From Rapana venosa (Eukaryota; Mollusca; Gastropoda; Neogastropoda; Muricidae), in assembly GCA_028751875.1 (NCBI GenBank), contig CM054143.1, positions 66,557,422-66,621,421 on the forward strand: a stretch of DNA of 64,000 nucleotides. Direction: 5' to 3'. This document shows positions 38,241 to 52,300 of the stretch, one piece after another. The notes under the pieces are model-generated. The model saw nothing but the letters and a program-made list of their open reading frames with translations. It had not been told where the DNA came from and ran no database searches. A program made the translations under genes and the position numbers. Each line of letters opens with the position of its first letter. Within the stretch, counting starts at the first letter, position 1.

Positions 38241-40101
38241 ACAGGGGTGTCACTTTTAAGTGTCATCATTATTATCATTATTCTAATTGCTTTTATACCA
38301 AAGCAAAATCAAACCCCCAAAACAAAGAAAAAAATACAGAACTGTGCTTACTGCTGTCATGAGTCTCAAGCATAACTGGAACTCCAAAACATCACAACTA
38401 TGATCCTCATGTATAGCACTGTATTGTATCGTGTTGTGCTGCGTTGCGTATTGCAGTGTAGTGTTCTAATGCACTGCATTGTGTTGTATTGCAATGTATA
38501 CCACTACAGCCATAGCAAATTTCTCTGCATGAGCTTCAAGCTGCTGTCTCCAAGGAAAGTGTATTGCCGAACATGAATCACCATCCTTTCGTCACCGTTT
38601 CCTGTCTGTGAGTGTAGGCCCTGTTTGTATTTCAGAGTGATTTAAACAAAACAATGTTTTGGCCTGAACTAATGTGGGTTACTATGGCTTGTGATTAACA
38701 CATGTCCCTCACTGTATGCTGATTGAACAACTCATCTGAAAGACAATCACTCAGAACGTCAGTGAAAGTCTGGGGGAAGGGGGCAAGTTTGGCTTTAAAC
38801 AGGACCAAGCCCCTGACACCTCACTCTAGGCAGCTGGTTGTTTCTTGACCACCACCCCGTCATTGCATGTGGTACAAGAAAAATGCTCTGAAAGCCAGTC
38901 TTTTCATGCTGTCTGTCGGGTTATGGCAGCCTTTCTTTTTCTTTTTTTCAGAATAAAGTTCTTTCCCAGGAACAGGTCTACATCAACTGCCAACTTCTGA
39001 GTGTCATGCAGTGAACCACACTTAGGTTTGTCTAGTCCTGAGCACTTGGGATCCGCAGCAAGATGCACTGCTACATCACAGAAAAAGATGCTTAAAAAAG
39101 AAGGGGGTGGGGATAGGGGATACAACCTAGCAGACTGAAAATGAACGTGCATTCCATGATGAGCATGCTTAACACTATGAGACGAAATGTTTGAGAGTAA
39201 CAAAAGAAGAGTGAAAATGAAGACAAGACAGTGAAATCAAAGACAAGATAGAGCAGTCAATTGTCTGTCTCATGCTGACCCAACAACACAGACAATACAC
39301 TCATCTTTCTCCTCAAGATCTAAGCAGACATTGTGTCATGTTCAAAGCAAATGTTTATTGTTTGCTTTACCAGAGATGAAACTGAAAACAGGCGTTCTGA
39401 TGCATCATGAACTGTGCATGACATAAGAATGAGTGGAAGGTTTAGCAACATCTACATTTTTAAAATACCTGCAGGAAAAAAACATACCCCCCCCCCCCAA
39501 GCCTAAGCATATGACTTGAAAACATCACAGTCAAAATGAAGGAAAAATGACGATGACATGAGGTACAAACTTCAGCCCACAACAGTGAACAGACAGACAG
39601 ATACAGATCCCAGCTTTGTTCTTTTTTGTTGTTTTATTTTAAATATATCAGTCACCATTGAATGTCTATCCTACAAAATGTTTGCCTTCTTCAGTATTCC
39701 CACGAATTACTTCCCGACCACTGCCCTAACTGAGTAGCTCCTTAAAGCAGTATCTCATGGACAAGTTCAATGTGAAGAAACCCACCCCTCTCCAAGCACT
39801 GGGCTACAAGTGCATGCTGACAATGATCATGCCATCCATACCACCAGCCCTTGCTCACTTTCTCTTCTACAAAAGGCTGAAGGAGTGTTGACATGTGCAC
39901 ACGATGATGTGCATGTGTTAGCACACCACCTTGAATTCTAAAGGACTTTCTGAATCACATTGTTTAAAACCTTTCTGTGAATAACACAACTCAACTGGAA
40001 ACCTGCCAACACATCAAAGCGTGAGAATATTCTAGAACCTTAGCAAGCGATGGTAAAACAGGAACAAATCATTCACTACAGCAGACAACCCACACGCGCA
40101 T
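38241..40101. other. Downstream flank of PFDN4; no other gene recognised
   Basis: Contains a C run at 39488-39498. On the minus strand, possible polyadenylation hexamers AATAAA occur as TTTATT at about 39353; which is used is unknown. Confidence 0.5.
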
Positions 40102-40315
40102 TCAGACACTGTTAAATTCTTCCTCTGCCTCTAAGTTGATGTTGGAGCCAAACTTGGCGTACAGCTGCACCTTCAGGTCTGACAGAATGTTCTTATGGAC
40201 ATCCACCTGCGATTCCAGGCGAGTTATCTCCTCCTGAATGGTGCCTTTGGCTTTTTCGATCAGCGTTCCCGCCTCTTCGGTGGTGGTGGTGACGAACAAT
40301 TCACCAATCTGGTAA
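40102..40315 (-). CDS. PFDN4: PFDN4 exon 4 (terminal)
   Basis: Begins TTACCAGATTGGTGAATTG; the first T completes the Pro codon CC|T carried from exon 3. It encodes YQIGELF, the second helix (EEAGTLIEKAKGTIQEEITR) and the conserved end, stopping with TGA at 40104-40102 after FNSV. The frame stays open upstream into the intron to 40509, so the 3' splice site is set by homology and by the intron's terminal AC, not by a stop. Confidence 0.95.
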
Positions 40316-40394
40316 GTTGATATGGTTAAGGTAAACGGGGAGATAATGAGAAATATTGACATCAAAGGTGATTTTGACCCTTTTCTGCAAAGGT

Positions 40395-40435
<41 letters not shown>

Positions 40436-40738
40436 CTGAGTGTGTGTGTGTAGAGGGGGAGCTGCTGTGTGCGTGTGTACGTGTGCACCAGCATGGGTGT
40501 GTGCCTCATGTGTATGTCTTGAAAGCTGTCAAAAGAGGGTAGGTAATAATTATGTAAGTGATATTTTCAAGAAAATGAATTCAGAAAACACTTTCCTATC
40601 ACTTGACAAAGCAGCCACCTTTTTGGATATCGACTGAATTTGTCACATTCTACGACCAGCTCTATATGGTATACCTGTTGATGAGAGGGAAAGGTCTTGC
40701 ATTATTACACCCTATATGTATGTATGTGTGTGTGTACA

Positions 40739-40789
<51 letters not shown>

Positions 40790-43700
40790 ATATACACACA
40801 CACACACACAAAGAGTTAAGGCCATAAATGCATACACAGTTAAGGTTTTACACCGATATACTTGCTAAGTGCATTCACAAACAGATTTCTCAGTCCCTGA
40901 AATTACTTCATGCCATACAACTCCATTGCCTTCTCAGGTTTGCAATTCAAGGGACACAACTCTTCAAAGTATGGGACATGGATTATTCACATGTAGACAT
41001 CTGTACCAACAATATTATTTTAACTAAACTGATGTTTAGCCAATGTTCTTATAATATCAGACCACAGTATGTATGTGCTTGATGCCAAAACCAGATGTAC
41101 TAACATAGCAAATAGAACAAAAACAAAAAACAACGACAAAAATGAAAGCTAGAAAAACGCAGGAGAATGTTTATGTTATACACAAGGCTCTTCTAAGGAA
41201 TCTAGTCCTTTTCTTTGCCCATGTTTGACCATGCTGAAAACATCCACAGATTTTGCTGATCTCGAGCTTCGTAAATTTGGTGGGGCTTTTTTTCCCTGTG
41301 TATACCAGGCAGAAAAAAATGTCAATTTCCTAGACTGTATGTCCACTTTTTTTTTATATAGAAAAAGTACAGGAACCGTGGGTCTGCTGACAGAACAAGC
41401 GCAGTGTGCCACTGCCAGACCCTGTAGGATGGACAGACCCTGCAGGATGTCAACCAAACGTGACTGTGCCATCAGGATATAAACACTGACCCTTGTAATG
41501 TCGGCCAGCTGTGTGATTTGTTATTATGAGATACAACACTGACCCTGTAATGTCAGCCAGCAGCGACCCTGTAGCAGTGACCCTGTAATATCAGCCAGCT
41601 GTGACCCTGTAATGTCAGCCAGCCATGTCGTTTATGAGATACAACACTGACCCTGTAATATCAGCCAGCTGTGACCCTGTAATGTCAGCCAGCAATGGTG
41701 TTTATGAGATACAGCAGTGACCCTGTAATGTCAGCCAGCAGTGACCCTGTAATGTCAGCCAGCCATGGTGTTTATGAGATACAACACTGACCCTGTAATG
41801 TCAGCCAGCAGTGACCCTGTAATGTCAGCCAGCAGTGACCCTGTAATGTCAGCCAGCAGTGACCCTGTAATATCAGCCAGCAGTGACCCTGTAATGTCAG
41901 CCAGCCATGGTGTTTATGAGATACAGCAGTGACCCTGTAATATCAGCCAGCCATGTCGTTTATGAGATACACTGACCCTGTAATGTCAGCCAGCAGTGGC
42001 CCTGTAATCTCAGCCAGCTGTGTGGTTTGTCATGAGATACAACACTGACCCTGTAATGTCAGCCAGCAGTGACCCTGAAATGTCAGCCAGCCATGTGGTT
42101 TACGAGATATAACATTGACCATGTCAGCCAGCTGTGACCCTGTAATGTCAGCCAGCAGTGACCCTGAAATGTCAGCCAGCCATGTGGTTTACGAGATATA
42201 ACATTGACCATGTAATGTCAGCCAGCAGTGACCCTGAAATGTCAGCCAGCAGTGACCCTGTAATGTCAGCCAGCCGTGTGGTTTATGAGATATAACATCG
42301 TCCATCTTCCATCAAGAGTATCAGTCACTCCTAGATCACTATAGCCTCTCTCCCAGAAAGCTTATTATTCTCGGTGACTTTAACTTCCACTTCGACAACC
42401 CGTCTTCTGATGTCAAACGTCTTTCTCTTTCTTTGTCCAACCACTCTCTTTCACAGCTGGTAACTGAAGCAACACACAGATCAGGACATATCTTAGACTG
42501 GCTCATTACAGATGTATCACAAGATTTGGTTTCATCTGTATCTATCACTGATGAACTACTTTCTTATCATTCTGCTGTTCTTTTCTCCCTCAACATTGCA
42601 AAACCTATCAGAAAGAAGAAATGTGTCACCCGTCGCAATCTCACGGCTATAGACATTGAAACTTTCTCTGCACAAGCTGCTGAACGCCTATCACTAACCT
42701 CTGACAACACTGACCCCTCGAAACACTACAATACTGTTCTCAGCCAACTGCTTGATGAGCATGCACCTCCCACTGACCGTCTCCTGCCCGACAGGCCCTG
42801 TGCACCATGGTACACCCACGACATCCTGATTGCAAAGCGCAAACGCAGGCAGCTAGAGCGGCAGTGGCGAAAAACAAAAATGGAAATCAACAAACAGCTC
42901 TTCCGAAAACAAATCAACAAGTCAAATCTTTAATTCTTTCAGAAAAAACAAAGTACTACTCTTCTCAAGTTCTTGATGCCACGTCTATGAAATCTCTCTT
43001 TTCCCTCACATCTACTCTTCTTGGATCTGTGAAGGCAAGCCCTCTGCCTTCCAGCCACAACCACTCTGAACTTCCTTCTATATTTTCTGCATTCTTTTCT
43101 GACAAAATCCGTAACATCCGCTCCAGATTGGATCAGACTCCTTTCCAGCCTGCAGTTCCTGATCCCCAATTCTCTGGTACTCCTCTCCTTTCCTTTCATC
43201 CAACAAGTGAGAAAGAAATTACGACAATTCTGAAAGAAATGACTATAAAATCATGTGACCTCGATCCCATACCTGCTTCTCTTTTTGTACAGTGCCTACC
43301 ACAACTTATACCCGCGATCACGAAAATAGTGAACTCATCTCTTGTTTCAGGAAATGTTCCATCATCTCTCAAAACTGCAATAGTTACACCTCTACTAAAG
43401 AAGCATGACCTTGACCCTAACATTCTGAAGAATTATAGACCTGTTTCCAACCTACCTTTCATCTCTAAAGTCCTTGAAAAAGTAGTTCTAAAACAGCTCA
43501 ATAACCACCTTCTCTCCAACAGTCTTCTTCCTGAGTTTCAGTCTGCCTATCGCGTCAACCATAGCACTGAAACTACCCTAGTCCATACCCTAAATACACT
43601 TCTACTTGCTTCTGACTCGGGGAAAATCTCCCTTCTCACTCTACTCGACTTATCTGCAGCCTTTGACACTATTGACCATTCAATTCTTCTCTCCCGTCTT

Positions 43701-44826
43701 CAAAAAACATTCGGTGTTACTGGCACAGCTCTCTCCTGGTTCAGTTCATACCTCACTGATCGATTCCAGACAGTCGCAGTAAACAAGATACAGTCAATAC
43801 CTGCCAAACTGGAGTGTGGTGTCCCGCAGGGATCAGTTCTCGGCCCTGTTCTTTTCACTCTCTATACTGCTCCACTATCACATATAATAAACCGTCATCA
43901 TATCAACTATCACTTTTACGCAGATGACTCTCAGATTCAAAGTAGTGTTACACTGAAAATCTGCCTTCTCTCTTGACAAAGATGGCCTACTACTTTCAAG
44001 AAATCCAAAACTGGATGATACAAAACAAGTTACAGTTAAACGTAGATAAAACCGGAGCCATGCTTGTAGGGACCAAACTCGCTTCCATTACAACAACTTC
44101 AATAGAACTCGGCAATACATCAGTCCCTCTATCCACTGCTGTGAAGCATCTAGGAGTTGTTATCAACAACACACTGTCTAGGCAAAAATTAATCACCCAG
44201 ACCTGCCAGTCGTGCTACTATCAATTACGGCATATCAGTGCAATTCGAAAGTACCTGTCCACTGATGCAACATCCAAACTTGTTGCATCTCTTATTCTCT
44301 CACGTCTGGACTATTGCAATTCTCTTTTAGCTGGTCTGCCAGCAACATCTATCCACTCCCTTCAACGTATACAAAAGTCTGCAGCTCGCCTAGTCCTCAG
44401 GAAAAAAAAAATCTGAACACATTACTCCTCTCTTGCGATCTCTCCACTGGTTGCCTGTGCCACAGAGAGTAAACTATAAGATCAGTACCCTCTGTTACAA
44501 ATGTCTCCACCAAACAGCACCCTCCTACCTCTGTGAATGTCTTCACCTGTACATTCCTTTTCGTTCCCTCCGCTCTGCTGCAGTTACCTTGTGCTTACGT
44601 ATACCTAGATTCAACCAGTCCACCGTTGGTCGTCGCTCTTTCTCTATTTCTGGTCCATCCATCTGGAACAACCTTCCTCTCTCTCTTCGACAGAGGCCTA
44701 CATATGATACATATAAATCCAGCCTCAAGACATATTTGTTTCAAACCTAACTTTTTCCCTCTTTCATCTCAAACCTGCCCCTGCCTTCAACAGCCCAAAT
44801 CCCATTACCCTGCCAAAGCCTACAAC

Positions 44827-44870
<44 letters not shown>

Positions 44871-45959
44871 ATTTGAATTTTGTTTAAGCTTTTGATAGTT
44901 ATTGGCTGCATGACTCTGTAAGAATATGCTGAATGCAAGAGCTCTGATTTGTCTTTGCGAGATATAGCGCTATACAAATTTCATTTATTATTATTATTAT
45001 TATAACACTGACCCTGTGATGTCAGCCAGCAGTGACCCTGTAATGTCAGCCAGCTGTGACCCTGTAATGTCAGCCAGCCGTGTGGTTTATAAGATACAAC
45101 ACTGACCCTGTAATGCCAGCCGGCAGTGACCCTGTAATGTCAGCCAGTAGTGACCCTGTAATGTCAGCCAGCAGTGACCCTGTAATGTCAGCCAGCCGTG
45201 TGGTCTATGAGATACAACACTGACCCTGTAATGCCAGCCAGCAGTGACCCTGTAATGTCAGCCAGCCGTGTGGTCTATGAGATACAACACTGACCCTGTA
45301 ATGCCAGCCAGCAGTGACCCTGTAATGTCAGCCAGCCGTGTGGTTTATTAGATACAACACTGACCCTGTAATGTCAGCCAGCAGCGACCCTGTAATGTCA
45401 GCCAGCAGCGACCCTGTAATGTCAGCCAGCAGAGACCCTGTAATGTCAGCCAGCAGCGACCCTGTAATGTCAGCCAGCCGTGTGGTTTATGAGATACAAC
45501 ACTGACCCTGTAATGTCAGCCGGCAGTGACCCTGTAATGTCAGCCAGCAGTGACCCTGTAATGTCAGCCAGCCGTGTGGTTTATGAGATACAACACTGAC
45601 CCTGTAATGTCAACCAGCTGATGATCTGTCATCATGAGATACAACACTAATATTTCTTCAGACTGCGGGGCAGCTTCCTAACACACACCCAATTTAATGG
45701 CAGCTGTTTCAGCAGTAAGCACTCACTGCTTCCTGACAAAGGGTCAGTGAAAGTAGCCTGTCACTGCTGGAAATGTCTGAGCCCAAAGGGAAGGGAAAAT
45801 ATTTATATCCCTTTTTTTTTTTTAAGGTGACGTTGCAAAGGATATGGGACACCTGCTGCCTCATCTTCCAACATCAGCAACTCATCCTCAGCATACTGAA
45901 GATTCTCCAGCTCTTTCTGCAAACACACAAGCAGGCACACACAAGCAGGCACACACACA

Positions 45960-45994
<35 letters not shown>

Positions 45995-48900
45995 TACACA
46001 CAAACACGGATAGCCTAGTGGTTAGAACATTGCGTTCGCAATTTGACGACCCGGGTTCGATTCCCGTTCAAGGGGATATTTTCCCCTAGAGTTAACATCA
46101 GTACCGACTCCACTCTCCCCAAAAGTCCTTTGGATGAGACTATAAACCGAGGCCCCATGTGTGAACGCATGCAGAACATCTTGCGCACACGTTAAATCCA
46201 TTTCCGCTTTTTGTAAGAGTAGGCCATTGTGTGCCGGTGGGAACAGATGACAGAATTCACAAAACCGCATACACACGGGGACTGGATGTAAAAAAACACA
46301 TAAGTGCTTATTCCATTATCCTCGATATAAAAGAATAAAATAAAATAAATAAATAAATAAACACACACACACACGTGCATGCACACACACAAAGGCATGC
46401 CAAAACCTACAACTGGTCAACAGTGCAGATTTGGAAAAGTTGGTTTTTACTCTTTAAAACAAAAGGCAAGACTGTCCACACATCATGGCAAGCAGGGTCA
46501 GTCTCCAGAAAGGGGGTCAACAGAGGGGTACCTTTCTTTCAAATATTGCTGTTGCATTAAACTGCAAAATTAATTATTTCTCACAACACAGGCACAAACA
46601 TACATTGAAATAACACCATGAGCAGTCTTCAATCTGTCTGTCTTGACATGTATGTAGAAAAACCCAAAAATATGAGACTGAAAAGCACTGTTCAGAGCAC
46701 GCCATTTTGTGACATTGAAAAGGGTCATGAATGTATTGATAATTAAAGTACAAAATGCTTTTTGCCTGTAAATTAAAAACTACACGAACAGTAGACATAA
46801 ACTTGAAACTATACAAGCATGGTGGTTTTAACTTGAAAGCATGTTGTGCATGTGAGAAATTCGAATTTTATTTTTTACCTTGACATGATAACAGCCGGTG
46901 TCCACAAGTGACATAATCAAGTGTGCCCCTGTTGACCAATATGCAAATGAGTTGTCCCCATTTCATAATACATGATAAAAGATCGAAGTATATTTGATCC
47001 AAAGAGCAATGTATTTGCTCATAACTTTGTGGAATGTTGATATTATGGATCGTTTTTGTAACAAGCCTTCAACGGGGTCCATGTTACGGAATGAGATATT
47101 AAAAAAATATCAGACTATATATTTTGCGTGTTGTGGGAAGAATTGAACATTCAAATTTCACTCGGCCAATCACAAGATCCCACCAATACCACACAATGTT
47201 GATTCAAGTGCTCAATGTGTCAGAGGACAAACACCAGCATTAAAATTGGTACGGTGTCCTCATCATGGTTCATGTTACCATCAGGAGTATCCATGTTACT
47301 ACAAGAGTGTCCATGTTACCATCAAGATTTCTACAAAAGTCAGATCTGCACTGTAAATACTACAATAGCTTAAAATGACTCTATACTCTTTTGACTATGT
47401 AGACTACAAAAGCAGATTTTTGTGTTGTTTAGAGAGAATGGCAAACGGTGTCCATGATTGTTACCATCAAGAGTGTCCACATTACCATCAAGATTTCTAC
47501 AAAAGTCAGAACTGCACTGTAAATTCTACAATAACTTAAAATGACTTTCTATACTCATTTAATACAGTGCTATATTGAACTGATCCAGTGACACCATTGA
47601 ATGTGGCCACTGATGTCTTACAATTATATATTTTTTAATGTAATGTTCACTTGCGACTTGCTATAACCAATGTTTGTAAATAAATGGTTTAAAACCATCT
47701 TTTAAATATTTTTTCTTCAGATATCCACAGAAACCCTGTATATGATGTTTTTTTTAAACTAAATACTGTCATCTAAATGTAGAAATAACAATTAAGCATA
47801 GACTTGTACATGGCTGTAAGGGATCCACGTTACCATCAGGGAGTCTGACGGTTGACCTCTTTGACCCCCCACCACACCAAGGCACACAAAGTTCTTGCTG
47901 TAAAAATAATAAATGTCATCAGGTAAGTAGTTATACTTAATGCTGGAAGTCATTTTTTGGGGTGAAAAACTGAACAGTTTTATTTTTGACCTCCTCTGAC
48001 ACACTTTTGACCCCCCTTTCCAGAGACTGACCCAGCACTATTCCATAAGCTTAAAACTTGCTACATCTTTACTTCAAATTGAGAATAAACATAGGAAAGG
48101 AATAAATATGGCAATTCTAAACAAACAAACCCCCCAGATCCTCAAGGTCAATACACAGTGTGACACTGTGGTGTTGTTCAGAGCCTCAGCGACACATGAC
48201 AGTCATCACAGCATCTTCTCCCTTCAACTCCTTGAAAAGTCATTGTGGCACCACACTCAACCTTGCAGGCAGTGTGTCATGGGCAAGTCATTCCTGGTGA
48301 AGCCCATCCCTCTCCAGGTGGTAGTTCTAAGCATGCTGGGCATGTTCACCTGTATACATATCATGGGGCAGAACTGGTAGATCTAATCTTCTTCAAAACA
48401 TGGAGAGGTTCTTCAACAGAGTGCAAGATGTTATGCATGCTTCTGAACACAGGATAGTGATAACCCCATCCCAGGGGCTGCAGGAAAAGGAAACCCTTGC
48501 CAATGCCTCCGCAGGGGAACATTCCCCTGATGCTCACTGGTGGTGTCTCAAACCTGCACCCTTCTTTATCATTAGGAAACAAGCTCCCTGCTCCTCCAGC
48601 TACTTGGATCCTCCACCCTGTATCCACCCACAGTCATGACACAAGGCAGATCTACAGATCTATAGCCAATCTCTGTCACCACTACACACAGAGCATGAAG
48701 GTAGTCAGAACTCGATAAAAAATCTGTCCCCACTGTACACACAGAGGACAGAAGACAGTTCTCTACAGTACACACAGAGAGGACAGAAGACAGTTCTCTA
48801 CAGTACACAGAGAGGACAGAAGACAGTTCTCTACAGTACACACAGAGGACAGAAGACAGTTCTCTACAGTACACAGAGAGGACAGAAGACAGTTCTCTAC

Positions 48901-51900
48901 AGTACACAGAGAGGACAGAAGACAGTTCTCTACAGTACACAGAGAAGACAGTTCTCTATAAAATCTGTCCCCACTGTACACACAGAGAAGACAGTTCTCT
49001 ATAAAATCTGTCCCCACTGTACACACAGAGAAGACAGTTCTCTACAGTACACACAGAGAAGACAGTTCTCTACAGTACACAAAGAGGACAGAAGACAGTT
49101 CTCTACTGTACACACAGAGGACAGAAGACAGTTCTCTACTGTACACACAGAAGACAGTTCTCTACTGTACACACAGAGGACAGAAGACAGTTCTCTACTG
49201 TACACACAGAGGACAGAAGACAGTTCTCTACTGTACACACAGAGGACAGAAGACAGTTCTCTACTGTACACACAGAGGACAGAAGACAGTTCTCTACTGT
49301 ACACACAGAGGACAGAAGACAGTTCTCTACAGTACACACAGAGGACAGAAGACAGTTCTCTACAGTACACAGAGAGGACAGAAGACAGTTCTCTACAGTA
49401 CACACAGAGGACAGAAGACAGTTCTCTACAGTACACAGAGAGGACAGAAGACAGTTCTCTACAGTACACAGAGAGGACAGAAGACAGTTCTCTACTGTAC
49501 ACACAGAGGACAGAAGACAGTTCTCTACTGTACACACAGAGGACAGAAGACAGTTCTCTACTGTACACACAGAGGACAGAAGATAGTTCTCTACTGTACA
49601 CACAGAGGACAGAAGATAGTTCTCTACTGTACACACAGAGGACAGAAGACAGTTCTCTACTGTACACACAGAGGACAGAAGATAGTTCTCTACAGTACAC
49701 ACAGAGGACAGAAGACAGTTCTCTACAGTACACACAGAGGACAGAAGACAGTTCTCTACAGTACACAGAGAGGACAGTTCTCTACTGTACACACAGAGGA
49801 CAGAAGACAGTTCTCTACAGTACACAGAGAGGACAGAAGACAGTTCTCTACAGTACACACAGAGGACAGAAGACAGTTCTCTATACGATCTGTCCCCGCT
49901 GCTCTCCCTGCCTGACAGCTGTAACTTGTAAAGTTTTAATCTTTTGACCTTTTTTTGTGAGAGCTCCTCCTTGAGGTCCTGCAGCTTGGCGTTGTTCCTG
50001 GCAAACTTGTTGATCTTCTGCTGGTCGTCCAGGGTCACCTGGGCATCACAGTCCCCCTGAAAATTCAACCCAAAAAATTTCCTCAAAACTTATGATAAAA
50101 AAAGACAATGTGGCAGCTGTAACCAAAATGAGAGATTTACAAAAACTACATTTTTTAAAATCCTTCAATCTCTTCAGTGGGCCATGATGGCTCTTGAACA
50201 AATTGAAGCCATGCTTCAGTGAACCTGACACTGAAAGTGCCTCATACAGTCATAACCATTAACTTAATGCTGTCATCATCATGAATTGAAAGGAAACTAC
50301 TGGGTATGCATTAGAATAGATCAGTGGGGTTAATTTCACATAGTTGTTCTCTACACTTTTTACAACACATCCTTGAACCAACTGCACCTGAGAGTAACAC
50401 CAACCCAGTAACAGGCGCCTGTTGTGTTGGTTAAGTAATCTAATTATTTATACACACCCTCAATATTGCATCCACAACATTTTAATGTGGTTTGACTGTA
50501 TCACAGTGTGTGAGGTCCAAGTCTTCTCAAAGTCCCCACAGCAAACCCACTCTGGGTAAGAGCTGTCTGGAGTCGGGAAAAACCTAAATACCTTCAATGA
50601 AATTCTAACCCATGACCTTCCAGCCAGGAATCTCAATGCACCTTGGTGGCTGGTCATCTGCAGTCACTGTTTCCAGTCTTGGTGGCTGGTCATCTGCAGT
50701 CAGTTTCCAGTCTTGGTGGCTGGTTATCTGCAGTCAGTTTCCAGTCTTGGTGGTTGGTCATCTGCAGTCACTGTTTCCAGTCTTGGTGGCTGGTCATCTG
50801 CAGTCAGTTTCCAGTCTTGGTGGCTGGTCATCTGCAGTGACTGTTTCCAGTCTTGGTGGCTGGTCATCTGCAGTCAGTTTCCAGTCTTGGTGGCTGGTCA
50901 TCTGCAGTCACTGTTTCCAGTCTTGGTGGCTGGTCATCTGCAGTCAGTTTCCAGTCTTGGTGGCTGGTCATCTGCAGTCAGTTTCCAGTCTTGGTGGCTG
51001 GTCATCTGCAGTCAGTTTCCAGTCTTGGTGGCTGGTCATCTGCAGTCACTGTTTCCAGTTTCATGTCCTACAACCTGCCGTAAACAGCAACTGCAGAATG
51101 TGCTGGAATCATGCTGCCAGATGTCTCCCCAACATTCATTACCTGTCCTCTCCCTTCTCTGGCAGGGGTATATGTTACAAGACCTGCCAGCTGAGAGAAC
51201 AGCTGCTGCTGAATCATGCTTTTCTAGTTTGTTGTTGTTGGGCATCTTCCAGCTTGACATCCTGAGCATGTTGAATTCTGAACACTGCACTCACTCATCA
51301 CTCCTGGGGGATCACCTTGTCACTTGACTTGATCCATGTTTGAGACCAGTAGTCTGTTTGTGGTTCCTGTAGTTGAAAACTTAGGACAATTGGTGATCGT
51401 CATGCGTGGCTAGCAAAGATCCAGCTTTAATTTTGGCACTTTCGTTCATATAGGCTAGGTAGGTGTTTCCAATGATTGTCCAGTCTACTCTTAAAGGTGT
51501 TAATTGATAATGCTGTCACAACCTCCTCAGGGTGACTGTTCCATGTTGCAACTATTCTGTGTGTGAAATAGTTCCCTTGGAATTCCAGTTGGTGCCTATC
51601 TTTCTGTATCTTTAGGGAGTGCCCACGTAGTATTTTCCCACTTGTCAGTGATATCTTTGGTCTGTTGACAGAGTAGTAACCATGCAGGTATTTGACAATT
51701 TGTAGACCTCGATCATGTCACCCCTGAGTCTTCAAATTCAAATTCAAAAGCTTTATTATCTCAAAGACAGAGAAATTCCGGCGGGTTACTCGCCATACAT
51801 AAAAACAATAAACATTTAAACATAGTATTTAAAACACACACACACTGTCCAACATCAGCACGCACCCATCATGAGATAAAATGCATCCACAAATCAGCAA

Positions 51901-52269
51901 TATCTCAGCCAGCCACAAACCCACCCCAACAAAAATCACTTTACTCATGTGCGCACAAGTAAACCCGTACGTCCGCACATTCACAGTCACTCGCGCACGC
52001 ACGCTCGCACATTGTAAACATTCGTACCCATGCTCACGCATTTTAATAATATAAGTCAAATTGTTATAACATGTTGTATAAGACAAATATTAATTAAATT
52101 AATACTATGTTCTTTTAAGATATTGAACAGTCTAAAATAATAACACGGGCACGTATTTAAAGAAAAAAAATCATTTGTATAACATGTATGATAAGACAAA
52201 TATCAGTGAAGTTAATACTCTATTCTATTAGAAACTGAACACAGTTTACATTAATAAAAGGTACTTTAG

Positions 52270-52300
<31 letters not shown>

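Larger units (their letters stand above)
40316..45845 (-). other. PFDN4 intron 3, U12-type AT-AC intron
   Basis: Minus-strand donor is ATATCCTTT (45845-45837), a complete match to the U12 AT-AC donor consensus. The 3' end reads TTTACCTTAACCATATCAAC; TACCTTAAC (40333-40325) resembles the U12 branch consensus TTCCTTAAC, with the likely branch A about 10-11 nt from the terminal AC. Splicing GTC CC|T TAC CAG gives V-P-Y-Q. A GT-AG alternative (GCAG|GTGTCC to CCAG|ATTGG) would read D-W-stop. The intron contains an L2 element and a satellite. Confidence 0.9.

Noticed and set aside
40316..40509. PFDN4 exon 4 extending to 40509
   Set aside because: The frame is open, but the extra part has no family similarity, runs into a TG microsatellite and contains the U12 branch-like motif.
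46008..46074. Functional tRNA gene
   Set aside because: A and B boxes are present, but the cloverleaf is poor and the sequence continues into a SINE body with several copies in the window.
48735..49885. CRISPR-like regular repeats
   Set aside because: Units are directly adjacent with no unique spacers, and the genome is eukaryotic.
48999..50086. Minus-strand open frames of 255 and 316 codons
   Set aside because: They arise from a stop-free 33-bp minisatellite; only the PFDN4 exon 2 part is coding.
50612..51327. Plus-strand open frames over 200 codons with WWLVICSQFPVL repeats
   Set aside because: Produced by the 34/36-bp minisatellite; frame changes at each 36-bp unit.
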